Source: Lineus longissimus (lineage: Eukaryota > Nemertea > Pilidiophora > Heteronemertea > Lineidae). Taken from it: DNA of 64,000 bases. A program made the translations under genes and the position numbers. The notes under the pieces are model-generated. The model ran no database searches, was not told where the DNA came from, and was given only the letters and a program-made list of their open reading frames with translations. Each line of letters begins with the position of its first letter. Within the stretch, counting starts at the first letter, position 1. The stretch covers positions 9,426,349-9,490,348 of the forward strand of contig NC_088318.1 of the NCBI RefSeq assembly GCF_910592395.1. Direction: 5' to 3'. Of the stretch, positions 31,293 to 41,697 are shown piece after piece.

Positions 31293-34061
31293 CAAGAGGC
31301 CCAAGGGCCTGGCGCTCAGCTGAAATGGATAGGTGAAGGCAAGGGCCAAGTGTGTGTCGGTACCGTTATTATGAGGCAACGTGAAGCTATAACGTCTAGC
31401 ACGCAGAAGTGCTGGTGCGAAGACCTTCTTGCTATATCAGTGCATGCTGAAGTACTGAGTTGACGTCACCCTGCTATATGACGTAAAGTCATTTCTATTG
31501 CTGTTGCAGTAGTGGGGTGTGTGATGACGTCAAGGAGTTGTGTGGTGACGTCAAAGAGTGGAGTCCTTGTCTTCATGCAGCGTAGGTGGAACTAATAACA
31601 TGCACATGGACACAAGGTACATAATTATTACAGTGTATTTTGTGAGGTGGGGCCTGGTGCTTTACAATGGTCAAATGAACCGACTGTTGTCTGGACATTG
31701 ATGAAGTGGATGCAGCCAAATTTTTGGGACGGTCTTTTTTGTATGTGAAGAAAAGAAGATAAAGAGTTGGTTAACAAAATGAACTTTATTGGTGTGACAG
31801 ATATTTGATGCCTTTCGGCAGATATTTGAAGCGCCTTGCGGCAGATATTTGTAGCCTTGCGGCAGATATTTGATAACGCTCTCCGGGAATGGAAAGCAGT
31901 AAAACGAGTAAGCACACCTTACTCTGAATGTGGGAACAGCAAGTGCTTTCCTGGACTTGAAATGTGCCAACGACTCCTCTTGCAATAACCAACAACAGTA
32001 AATCTGTAAAAAAAGATAAGAGAAATTAACACTGACTGAATAAAAAAGGGTGACATAGACGGGGAAATGTACACCACCGGATACAGTCTGTGCTTGACCA
32101 GGCATCGGTCAGATGATATCCTGAACAAGGCATCTATGGAAGCAAATCCAGAAAGAGACTTAACCTTTGAAGGGCACACTTATTACTCAGTGAAAAGTCA
32201 GTCCTGTGGGCTGTTTTCCAATTCAAAATAAAAGTGTAACCTCTTTAAATTAGTCTCACAGACTGAACCATAACACTCAACAGCCAACCGTGCCCACATG
32301 ATGTGAGCCGAGAGCTGGGCTTAAAGATGAGCGAGTGGTGTACTACATTTTGGAAATTGTCTATCGTCTACGACATGTGACAGAACAGGATCTAGTGGAC
32401 TTAATGATGAGGTACTATCAAATAAGGTGTCCATCAATTGAATCATGAGGGCCTGTTGAGTTATCCTCTTAGGCTATCGTTTTTGTCTTTTTTTACAGCC
32501 AACAGTACAACCATGCACAGCGCAGTGTAGACAGTACAGGATTGCAAACCAAAAACATGAGCATTGCTGCCTAACGAAACTGCAGTGGAATTCATACTAC
32601 GATGTATAATGTGACTTTCAAAATAATTTTTTTCCCGGCCAATGACCAGATAGGGAGAAAACAAACGTAAATGGCGAGATTTGTTGCAAAATTGCCAACC
32701 ACAACAACTCGGGGACCGTAGCCAAAATGGCCGACGGCGAATTCTCCGGTAGCTCGCGCAGTCCATAAACAAGCATCAATTTTACCAACTTTGGGTGCAA
32801 GCTTGGTCATCAAAGTTACAGAACTGTTAGAAATACATCTAAACAACATAAATATACAGTTAAAAGTGCATAAAAATCCCGTTTCAACCTCCGGGCGCTA
32901 CCTTTTTTTCTCCGCCAGACTTCGGACCCTACCGGTCGTTATTTAGTGCGACCGCCACCAGCGGTGTTTATCAAGATCTTTCGCCGTTTTAATTGCGCGT
33001 TTTAGGCAGATTAATCAATTATTACATGCATGCATTATATATCACCGAAATGATAATTGCGTAGGCTATTTGAAACTAAGTTCAGATATTATTTTCGATT
33101 TTTGAACTGAATTAAGGCGAGTGATTCTTGACACCCGGTCGACAAATCAGGACTTGCAAAATTCACGTGAGATCGCTTGCATCATCGGCACGTTTGAAAG
33201 CCGAATTTCACAAATTCCACAAATATTTATCACATACTATATGTATCACCACAAAGGTAACTCTCTAGACTATTTGAAACCAAGTTCAGATACTTATTTT
33301 CACAAAACTTCGAAGCTATGCAAGCGATTTTTCAGTGGAAGAGATCGACGGAAACAAATTTCTCGCTCTAAAATGACATGAGACGAGCACCAACTTTCGC
33401 TAATTTGTGCACAAAATTTCCGCAATATTATAAAAAACTATTGATAAATCTGAATTATATACACTCTTTGCAGTACCTTCACAAATTTCAGGTACATGGT
33501 CATGTTGATTAAAAGAGTATCAACCGATTGAACATGAGAAAGTTCACTCACCTTCATTGAAGCAGCGACTACCGCCATTTTTAAATGGTGGCATCTCTAC
33601 TATCGATCGGCCAATCAGCAGCACTGCTTGCAAAAAAGTTGAGCCACCGCCAAATTTGAAATCGCCAAAATTCAGTCAATGTGCCTGCAGCGCCAACTGG
33701 CGGTGAAAACTATATTAATTCCATTAAAAGTAAAAAATGAAAAAATATTCAAAAATATTCAGCCATATTTGAAATCAATATTTGCTCTGTGGACCGAGGT
33801 AAAAAGGGAAAGAAATCTAAACGCGAAATGACCTCATTCTCTTAATATAGGTCGGATCGCGCTGATTTTTCATTTTTTGAGTTCACCTTGGGCAACTCCT
33901 AATTTAACACCGTCAACGAAGTGGCTGGGCTTTCCCGGTCAGAAATGTCCAATTTTGTCCACAGATGGGTCCCTAGATGGATGGATGGATGGATTGCAGG
34001 ACGGACACCATTTGAACAGCTATTCTACTAGCTCCGCTGACTTTGTCAGCTGAGCTAAAAA
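31293..34061 (+). mobile_element. Hairpin-ended noncoding element A2 (inner copy, 2.77 kb)
   Basis: It has the same head (CAAGAGGCCCAAGGGCCT, then GCTCAGCTGA) and tail (GTCAGCTGAGCTAAAA) as A1. A1 sequence before it (CAACAGTCAATCTGTAAA) and after it (GAGAAGAGAAATTAACACTG) is contiguous inside A2 at 31994-32030. This proves insertion into a sister copy. The 3' end has a GCTGAC-TTT-GTCAGC stem and a (GGAT)n run at 33974-33995. The shared parts of A1 and A2 differ by only a few percent by eye. A2 also holds about 1.2 kb (32640-33960) partly different from A1. Confidence 0.8.
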
Positions 34062-35530
34062 AAGAGAAGAGAAATTAACACTGACTAAATAAAAAAGGGT
34101 GACATTGACGGGGAAATGTACACCACCGGATACAGTCTGTGCTTGATCAGGCATTTGTCAGATGATATCCTGAACAAGGCATCTATGGAAGCAAATCCAG
34201 AAAGAGACTTATCCTTCGAAGGGCTTACTTATTACTCAGTGAAAAGTCAGTCCTGTGGGCTGATTTTCAATTCAAAATAAAAGTGTAACCTCTTTAAATT
34301 AGTCTCACAGACTGAACCATAACACTCAACAGCCAACCATGCCCACATGATGTGAGCCGAGAGCTGGGCTTAAAGATGAGCGAGTGGTGTACTACATTTT
34401 GAAAAATGTCTATCATCTACGACATGTGACAGAACAGGATCTAATGGACTTAATGATGAGGCACTATCAAATAGGGTGTCCATCAAATGAATCATGAGGG
34501 CCTGTTGAGTTATACTCTAAGCCTATATGGCCAGGCTATCGCTTTTATCTTTTTTACAGCCTACAGCACAGCCATGCACAGCGCAGTGTACAGACAGTAC
34601 AGGATTGCAAACCAAAAACATGAGCATTGCTGCGTAACGAAACTGCAGTGGAATTCATACTACGATGTCATAATGTGACTTTCAAAATAATTGTTGTCAC
34701 GGTCAATGACCAGACAGGGATAAAAAAAACGTAAATTGCGAAATCATGTTATTGGTAATTATTATCACTGAAACTTCACAGACATTTGCAAAATCAGTAT
34801 CTAGCCTGTGAGTTTCAATCGAATCGGGAATTCTGACACACAGCACTGTGCAGTGTTGAGTGAATTTAGTGCGACGATCCCACACATTTGAAGAGTTGAT
34901 TGCAGCAAATATTTCATAAATGAGCGGTACAGAAGACTGCCAGGCTATCTTCTGAACATAGAAAAGAAGAATAGTGAACATGTACTAACCTTTTGAAGTT
35001 GAAATATCCGAGGAAATGGTTTTAAAAACAGCCTTTAAGCGCTAGCTTCACATGGCAGCCATTATCACGTGATAAAAAGTTTTCGTGGTGCGAAAATTTA
35101 AATGGCTGTGTGTAGTCAGTCTCTGACTTGTCCCCAACAAATTCGCTAATAATAGCTAGTAGCGCCCCCTAGTCATAGATATGAACATTATTTAGCATCA
35201 AAACATATATTCCAAAACAACAACTTTATAATGAACCCAAATTGAGCCCCCCTGTTCTATTTTAAGCTGGCTATACAAAAAAGGCATTTTTTCACTGCAA
35301 TCGGCCGTCCAGCGCAAAATATAGGTCGGATGGCGACAAAAAATTTGGTTCAAATTAGCCTTCACCTAGATGTTCCAGTAGACCGAAGTGATAGCCACTG
35401 GAAGATACGGTTACAAAATGTGCCCCTGTGGACAGATGGACTGACAGCAAGACGGACGGACGGACAGACAGACGCCACTCCATTAGCTATTTGACAATCT
35501 CAACCGACCTTTGGTCAGCTGAGCTAAAAA

Positions 35531-35998
35531 CACTACTTTGATCAGAAAGCTAGATCAACTGCTCTACCTAGGCTGAACAATGGACAAAACGTCCGCATGT
35601 AATGTACAATGACAATCAGAAACTGTGGGAACCAGCTACAGTTGTCGCTATATTACCGCAGAGTCAGAGATCATACCTTGTGAAAACTGAAAATAACACC
35701 TACAGGAGAAATCGTAAGCACATCAGGGACACTCGCATTCGCACATGCAAGTTTGTCATTGACCAACCCCAAGACAATTCCAATGCTGTTTCATCATCAG
35801 AAGAAAATGAAACACTCGCACTCGCACACGCAAGTTTGTCATTGACCAACCCCAAGACAATTCCGATGCTGTTTCATCATCAGAAGAAAATGAAACACAG
35901 GACAATCCTATAGAGAAAGACAATCAGATATCTGATACTGGCAATTATACTACACGATCTGGCCGTGAAATCTGCAAACCAGTTAGGCTAGACTTGTA
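35531..35998 (+). pseudogene. gypsy copy 2 integrase C-terminal tail
   Basis: It resumes HYFDQKARSTALPRLNNGQ, then KLWEPATVVAILPQSQRSYL and TYRRNRKHIRDT, typical of gypsy pol C-termini, and ends TTRSGREICKPVRLDL. An 83-bp tandem duplication (about 35731-35896, starting ACTCGCATTCGCACA and ACTCGCACTCGCACA) shifts the frame before the end. Confidence 0.85.
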
Positions 35999-36355
35999 AT
36001 TGCATAAGCCAGATCATGATAATGATATGAACAATTTCTGAAACCTATAAACATTGATTGATATGATATAGACAATTCACATAACATTGCTATATTTTCT
36101 TCATAATCACATCCATTTCTTGACATATCATTGAAGGACATTTTATTGCATATGATCTGCATTTGACTACAATATGTATCTATGATGTTTAATTCCAGAA
36201 CAATATTGGACTGATCACCCATAAGTTTTGTTGAGTTGAGCTGATCAGTTTTATTTTACGAATCTCACATCTTATTCTTTTGTATTACGTTTAACCTGAT
36301 ACTCAATCCATAGCCTGTATTAAAAACATGTTAGGGATTCATTCAGGTAGGGAGA

Positions 36356-36600
36356 TGTGACAGAACCAACTTGACAATAATAAGCCTGTCTATAAATTTA
36401 GTTCTATTGATTAGAACATAGGTGTCTCTACCTTACAATGTATCATTCTCATGAAAAGCTACTGGAGAGTACCAGCAACATGGCTTCCATCCAGAATCTG
36501 TATCTTTGTGTATCCAATCATGAATTACAATAGTATTAGACGACATCCGATCTTGTTACATATATCAGGAACACAATGAGGACGTTAACAACACCCAGAG
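36356..36600 (+). repeat. Probable 3' LTR of gypsy copy 2
   Basis: Starts TGTGACAGAACC right after a purine-rich GTAGGGAGA tract, as LTRs do. There is no partner LTR in the window, so the end is uncertain. Confidence 0.5.
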
Positions 36601-36646
36601 GACTATCAGTATCATGGAATTGACCTTGTCAAACATCTACCAATAC

Positions 36647-36778
36647 CTGTTCAATAAATTAAGCCCTGCATATGGATAGCCGCTTTGAGAAGAATTGAGG
36701 GCATCGACATCGAATTGAGCGGCTTCCTGTTGCTCAGCATATTCCTCACGTTGCTGGCGTTGATAATGATGGTAAGAC
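36647..36778 (-). CDS. HSF1: HSF exon: Gln/Tyr-rich segment
   Basis: This exon is 132 nt (1 + 43 codons + 2). The acceptor is ttttctccag|G, the donor CAG|gtattg. In the phase set by the upstream exon it reads SYHHYQRQQREEYAEQQ and continues with DVDALNSSQSGYPYAGLN. The phase-0 reading contains a stop, so the join is forced. It lies only about 90 bp beyond the probable end of a decayed gypsy LTR (from 36356), so the retroelement landed close to its donor site. Function beyond the HSF regulatory region cannot be stated. Confidence 0.75.
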
Positions 36779-36886
36779 CTGGAGAAAAGATGATGCAATT
36801 CGATTCGAATATTAAGTTTATTGACACTTCACATAAAAGGCATTTCATATCAGTGGAGATATAAATCAGCAAAGCCAAACCATAAT

Positions 36887-36907
36887 GGGGGGGGGGGGGG
36901 GGGGGGG
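36887..36907 (+). repeat. poly(dG)21 tract
   Basis: Twenty-one consecutive G on the template strand of the HSF gene, 109 bp from an exon acceptor (pre-mRNA would carry C21). Confidence 0.95.
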
Positions 36908-37024
36908 ATCCACTTGACAGGCCTTATAGAGAATATTGCTCAAAATCATTGCTGAGAAATTTTCCAGTTTCAGTACTTGACATACTGGAAGCCAGACACA
37001 GATTAGTCAAGTAAACCTAAAATT

Positions 37025-37745
37025 CCTTAAATAAAAGGGCAGGGGCCTGTTCTCAACGTGTTTATATTTAGTAAACAATTCATTCTGATTGAGAAACGGG
37101 CTATAGTATATAACCAAATGGAAATGTTATGCCATTTGACCTCTGTGACCTTGAAAAGTAGGTCAAATCAAAAACCCATGTGACATTTAATACCATATGG
37201 TGGTCATATGTACATCAGACTGATGACAATCGAGCGAGTATTCAAGCAATTATCGTATTTTAAAGGTTATCAGATTTGGCTCCTAGTGGCCAAGTGGCGA
37301 ATCAGATTGAACCGAGGTCTCTCTGCACCCAGGTGTATAAATGGGTACCGGTCAGAAATGCTCAGATTGTAGCGCTGGTTGAGCAGCTCATCTGAGGTCT
37401 ACTGAAAGGTTTCAGGACAGACTGGGGTTAAAGTGTAAAGTCGGATGACAACCTATATCGTAGGTGATATCAGACTATAAACCCTAAACTTTAAACTTAA
37501 AACTTCGTTCAGTCCATGAGACCACCTGAATATAGGGTACCGTACATGTGAAACAAATGGTTACTGCATTTAAGAAACGTGCCATAGTTAACTCTTTCAG
37601 CCCTATGACCGTGTATACACGGATATCTAAACCATTCCAAAATCCTGCGATCGCATATACACGGAAACGCTGATACCAGTTTGTAGCTCATCATTGACGA
37701 TCGCAAATGCGATTGCGGAGCCATCTATGGTTAACCAATTCAACT
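37025..37745 (+). mobile_element. Degraded B-type element carrying SINE and TTAA insertions
   Basis: Head-like AAAGGGCAGGGGCCTGTTCTC, a unit core GACCTCTGTGACCTTG at 37138, then a SINE-body fragment (about 37317-37500). It resumes AAGAAACGTGCCATAGTTAA, where a 143-bp TTAA element is inserted. Confidence 0.65.
37588..37734. mobile_element. TTAA-flanked mini-element, ~143 bp
   Basis: TTAA at 37588-37591 and 37731-37734. Removing the insert rejoins the unit phrase GCCATAGTTA-ACCAATT. Inside are palindromes CCGTGTATACACGG and ATCGCA-AA-TGCGAT. Inverted ends are weak, so superfamily assignment rests on the TTAA target. Confidence 0.6.
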
Positions 37746-37807
37746 AATTGACTTCTGGGCTTCTAGGAAAAATTCGCAGAAATGATTTGGTTCGTTTTGA
37801 GTGTACT

Positions 37808-37830
37808 GGGGGGGGGGGGGGGGGGGGGGG
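37808..37830 (+). repeat. poly(dG)23 tract
   Basis: Twenty-three consecutive G in the same HSF intron region as the 36.9-kb tract. Confidence 0.95.
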
Positions 37831-37936
37831 TTGAAGAGAGATTTCGTTATGGCGATTTTTCACACAATCATGTGCTATGCCTAGTGAAAGTGTCCACAGG
37901 ACCTTGATGTTGTATATATTGTTCTGAAACTTGATG

Positions 37937-38066
37937 GACAATGGGTGATATGAATAAAGACTAGCAAATGCTTTTACTCCGGTTTTGTACAGGAAGGCCT
38001 AGTGTAAATGTACATGGAGATTTAGATAAAAGCATTTGCTAGTCTTTATTCATATCACCCATTGTC
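37937..38066. mobile_element. Perfect 40-bp foldback, 130 bp
   Basis: Arms 37937-37976 and 38027-38066 are exact reverse complements over 40 bp (arm starts GACAATGGGTGATATGAATA), with a 50-nt loop. It is a tiny MITE or a precursor-like RNA hairpin if transcribed from the HSF intron. No host open frame. Confidence 0.92.
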
Positions 38067-38176
38067 TCTTTGTACACTCTGTCAGTTCCCTATCAGTTTA
38101 TACAAAATAATTCAAGAGATTTTCAAGAAAATTAAACAGTGGCTTCCGCCAATTCTTCGGAAAATTTCAGGAGACA

Positions 38177-39831
38177 ATGAAACGGCCAGGGGCCATTGTG
38201 CTCACCGTATAGATATTTGGTTCTTTGGAATTCAACCAGGTTAAGGAACATTGTACATGTATAGTATATAGGTCAAACCAAAGTCGGTATGACATGTGAT
38301 GTATCGTTGCTTGGAGTAAGTACCATAAGAATAACATCAAAAACAAGCCACTGATAAACGAGATATTGCACGTTTTACCTATTTTAGTTTTGGCCTCCTG
38401 GTGGCCAAGTTGAGTCCCAGATCAGATCGAAATTCAGTGTCCAAGGTTACATGACGTAGGGAGTCATGTGTACCAAATTTCAAGTTCATAGCTTTAGTGG
38501 TTAAGAAACGTGCCATAGTTACACTCAAACGACCAATTAACACCATTTAACCTCTGAGACCTTGAAAAGCAGGTCACATAAAAAACTCATATGATATGTG
38601 ATGTATCCTTGCTAGGAAAACCTACCATAAAATGTTACTGAAAACGAATCACTAATAAGTAAGATATCACACTTTCTAGGTTTTCACTTTTGGCCCCCTG
38701 GTGGCCAAGCCGAGAATCAGACTGGACTGAAATTCAGAGTCAGAGGCAGCTGACCTAGGGGGTCCTTTGTATAAGTCTCAGGTTCATAGCCTTAGGGGTT
38801 AACAAACGTGCCACAGTTGCGCTCAAATGGCCAATTTACGACATTTGACCTCTGTGACCTTGACAAGTACACCAAATCAAAAACCCGTATCATATGTGAT
38901 GTATCCTTGCTAAGAGTATCTACCATAAAATTTTTACCAAAAACTAATCAGTAATAAGCGAGATATGGCACTATTCAAATTTTTGGTGTTGGCACCCTGG
39001 CGGCCAAGTTAAGAATCAGACCAGACCGAAAATCATTGTTACAGGTCATCTGACCTAGGGGGTCATGTGTACCAAGTTTAAAGTTGATAGCTTTAGTAGT
39101 TGAGAAACGTGCCATAGTTACACACAAACGGCCAATTCACACCATTTGACTTGACCTCTGTTGACCTTGAAAATAAGGTCAAATCAAAAACCTGTATGAT
39201 ATGTGATGAATCCTTGCTCTGAGTACCTACCATAACAATAAAATTGAAAACAAGTCACTATTAAGCGAGATATTGCACTTTTTACTTTTTTTAGTTTTGG
39301 CCGCCTGGTGGCCAAGTCGAGAATCAGATCGACCGAAATTCGGTGTCAAAGGTTATATTATGTATTGAGTCATGTGTACTAAATTTCAAGTTCATAGCTT
39401 TATTGGTTAAAAAACGTGCCACAGTTACACTCAAACAGCAAATTTATGCCATTTGACCTCTGTGACCTTGAAAAGTAGGTCACATCAAAAACACGTATGA
39501 TATGTGATATATCCTTGCGAGGAGAACCTACCATAAAAATTTCATCAAAAACAAATAACTAATAAGTGAGATATCACACTATTTATGTTTTCAGTTTTGG
39601 CCCCCTAGTGGCCAAGTCAAGAATCAGACCGGACTGACATTCAGTGTCAAAGGTCATCTGACCTAGGGGGTCATGCATACAAAGTTTTGAGTCAATAGCC
39701 CTAGTGGTTAAGAAACGTGCCATTGTTTTAGATATAGGATATGACGACGACGACGACAGATGACGGACGACAGACGACGATTGCTACGGACACTGCAGTG
39801 TTGTATAGACTCCCCTACGGTGAGCCAAAAA
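38177..39831 (+). mobile_element. Hairpin-ended element B2, long copy
   Basis: Head GGCCAGGGGCCATTGTGCTC then ACCGTATAG; tail GACTCCCCTACGGTGAGCC then AAAAA. Five ~300-bp units lie between, two with the exact GACCTCTGTGACCTTG (38847, 39455) and others with variants. A (GAC)n-like stretch (39743-39779) precedes the tail. It shows that unit number varies between copies. Confidence 0.8.
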
Positions 39832-40045
39832 GTGGCAAAGTTTCGCAGATTCTGAAAAGTCATACAAATTCATGGATATCTATTATCTACATATCACTGT
39901 AATGTGTGGAGCAAGGCCTTTCTAATGGTAGCAAGCAAGTAGTACTGGGATGAGTAGTTTGTTTGTTTTTAATCCGGAAATCTTGCTTTTTCTGAAAATC
40001 GGCTAGGATCTGGGAGTTGCCACGTCAAAATCGGCTAGGATTGAA

Positions 40046-40559
40046 AAAGTTAAAACCTAAACAAGTTACGCCACTTGACCTCTGTGACCTTGAAAAATAG
40101 TTCAAATCAACCTGTATGTAACTTTTTAGGTTTTCACCTGATGGCCAAGGTTAAAATCAGATTGGACAGAAATTTCATGTCGGAGGTTATTATGTACCAA
40201 ATATCAAGTTCGTGGCTTTAGCAGTTAAGAAACGTGTCATAGTTACACTCTAACAGCCAATTAAAGCCATTTGTCCTCTGTGACCTTGAAAAGTAGGTCA
40301 AATCAAAAACCCATATGATATGTGATGTATCCTTGCTAGGATAGGAGTACCCCTGGTGGCCAAGTAGAGAATCAGATCAGACCGACAGATCAGACCGAAA
40401 TGCAGAGTTCGAGGTCACCTGACCAAGGGGTCCATGTGTTGAAAGTTTCAAGCTCATAGCCCTAGCAGTTTAGAAACTTGCCACTGTTTGAAATATGATG
40501 AAGACATAAGACAGCGGACACTGCGTAACTGTATAGACTTCCCTATGGTGAGCCAAAAA
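40046..40559 (+). mobile_element. B2 element, 5'-truncated
   Basis: Two units (core at 40077; variant TGTCCTCTGTGACCTTG at 40272) and a tail GACTTCCCTATGGTGAGCC then AAAAA. No head. Confidence 0.7.
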
Positions 40560-41557
40560 TCTTGAGGGCTAAATGAGAAAGGGTCAGGAATGGCCTTCTG
40601 AGAAATTTGTTTACGTCTAATAGCAGTCAAAAGTTGATTTGCAAATACTTTACCACTCTTCTCATTAAAGAGGCAGCTGACTGCATCTACAACTGGAACA
40701 GTAGAACCACTCTGTTATGGACACCCTCTCAATTCACAACTAACTTCACAACTGTAGCCCGAAATTCCGGTCAGATGTGCAAAGACTCACGTTCCTGTAG
40801 ACCAGCATTTCGGCCTGATGACATCATGATGTAATGTAGTACGATGCATGATGCATTGCACGTCATTACATCATTGCCGGGAATGACGCTGTAGAAACCA
40901 TTGGTCAACCAAATAACATAAAAAATGTCAAGTAGAGAGGTGTTCTGATTGCAGAGGTTCAATTCAATTGAAATGGCCAGTTTGAACAAAAGGTGTCATC
41001 CTGTGTACACTGACAACATTTTTACAACATTCTAGGTTGCAACAAATGTTGGCAAAATGTGTTAGTCCCAAGGATGTCCTTAATAGAGAGGTTCTACTAT
41101 ATAGGCATTGGAGAACTGCCCTTGTGGGACAAAACGTCAAATGTCAAGTGATATGTGCCATATGATGCCCCCTCATAAGCCTTGTTCCCTCTCTCTTCAG
41201 TTTTTGACGAAGTTTCTTTTGCCTCTCAACAATGAGTTAAAATTGCTGCAGAGGCACTCAAAGCAGAGCTTCTCTCCTTAGTATCATTCATTTTCCCTCC
41301 TAAATCCCTTTTTTTACAAAAATTTAATAACATTTTCACAACATGTTGTAAAAATGTTGCAATTTTATTTCTATGTATGTGTGTACAGAGCATGTTGTAA
41401 AATTGTCATGAAAATGTTGCAAAAATGTTACCACTACCAGTGTCCGCCCTGCCCAATAACGAGAACTGTAGGCAAAGGACGTTCCGTTGTATATAACCTT
41501 CAGACTTTGGGACCCAACATCAGAAGGAGAGGACTCCCTGTTGTCAATTTAACTTAC
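40560..41557. other. HSF intron with AAAATGTTG repeats
   Basis: 41015-41060 and 41330-41430 carry many ACAACATTTT / AAAATGTTGC phrases in both orientations. 40815-40900 is rich in GATGACATCATGATG-type palindromes. No exon other than the one starting at 41558 is supported. Confidence 0.5.
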
Positions 41558-41697
41558 TTGTCAATAAGTTTTTCCTGTGAGTTATTTCCCGATGAACTTG
41601 GTGTTGGCAGCGACGTAATTTGGGGAAATGGTGAATTATCTAACCGATGTTTATTGGCAGTGTTCATGTGTTTAGCTTCAGCCATTTGTGAATTTGC
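41558..41697 (-). CDS. HSF1: HSF exon: linker, part 2
   Basis: This exon is 140 nt, starting in phase 0 and leaving two bases. The acceptor is ttttttttcag|GCA, an excellent polypyrimidine tract; the donor AA|gtaagt is near-consensus. The peptide starts ANSQMAEAKHMNTANKHR, then has the Pro/Ser stretch FPQITSLPTPSSSGNNS and ends EKLID plus two bases. Those bases (AA) join the first base (G) of the next exon to make a Lys codon, and both exons stay open only in that phase. No domain is recognised; it is assigned to HSF by phase and by lying between linker and HR-C exons. Confidence 0.75.

Larger units (their letters stand above)
30590..35530 (+). mobile_element. Hairpin-ended noncoding element A1 (outer copy)
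   Basis: Inserted in gypsy copy 2, whose frame is restored by removing it (KRQDKQ then HYFDQK), so there is no evident target duplication. The 5' end has hairpin AGGCCC-AA-GGGCCT (30594-30607) then GCTCAGCTGA (30611-30620). The 3' end has TCAGCTGAGC (35515-35524) then TAAAAA. A GACC-TTT-GGTC stem and a (GGAC)n/(AGAC)n microsatellite precede the 3' tip. It is itself split by sister copy A2 (31293-34061), leaving about 2.2 kb of its own sequence. No coding potential is seen. Confidence 0.8.
29346..36600 (+). mobile_element. Ty3/gypsy LTR retrotransposon copy 2, 5'-truncated, with nested insertions
   Basis: pol runs from RNase H at 29346 to integrase at 30589, is interrupted by a 4.9-kb insertion, and resumes at 35531 to the C-terminal tail ending at 35998. 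A purine tract AGGGAGA just before TGTGACAGAACC (36356) marks a probable 3' LTR start. The right end is not resolved but lies before the HSF exon at 36647. No 5' LTR is present: the 5' end abuts a 55-bp head of a hairpin-ended element (29290-29345). It is distinct in sequence from copy 1. Confidence 0.82.

Noticed and set aside
30910-32179. Several 80-140 codon minus-strand frames
   Set aside because: They arise from the 21-bp minisatellite and body of A1/A2, occur in both copies with different frame breaks, and match no family.
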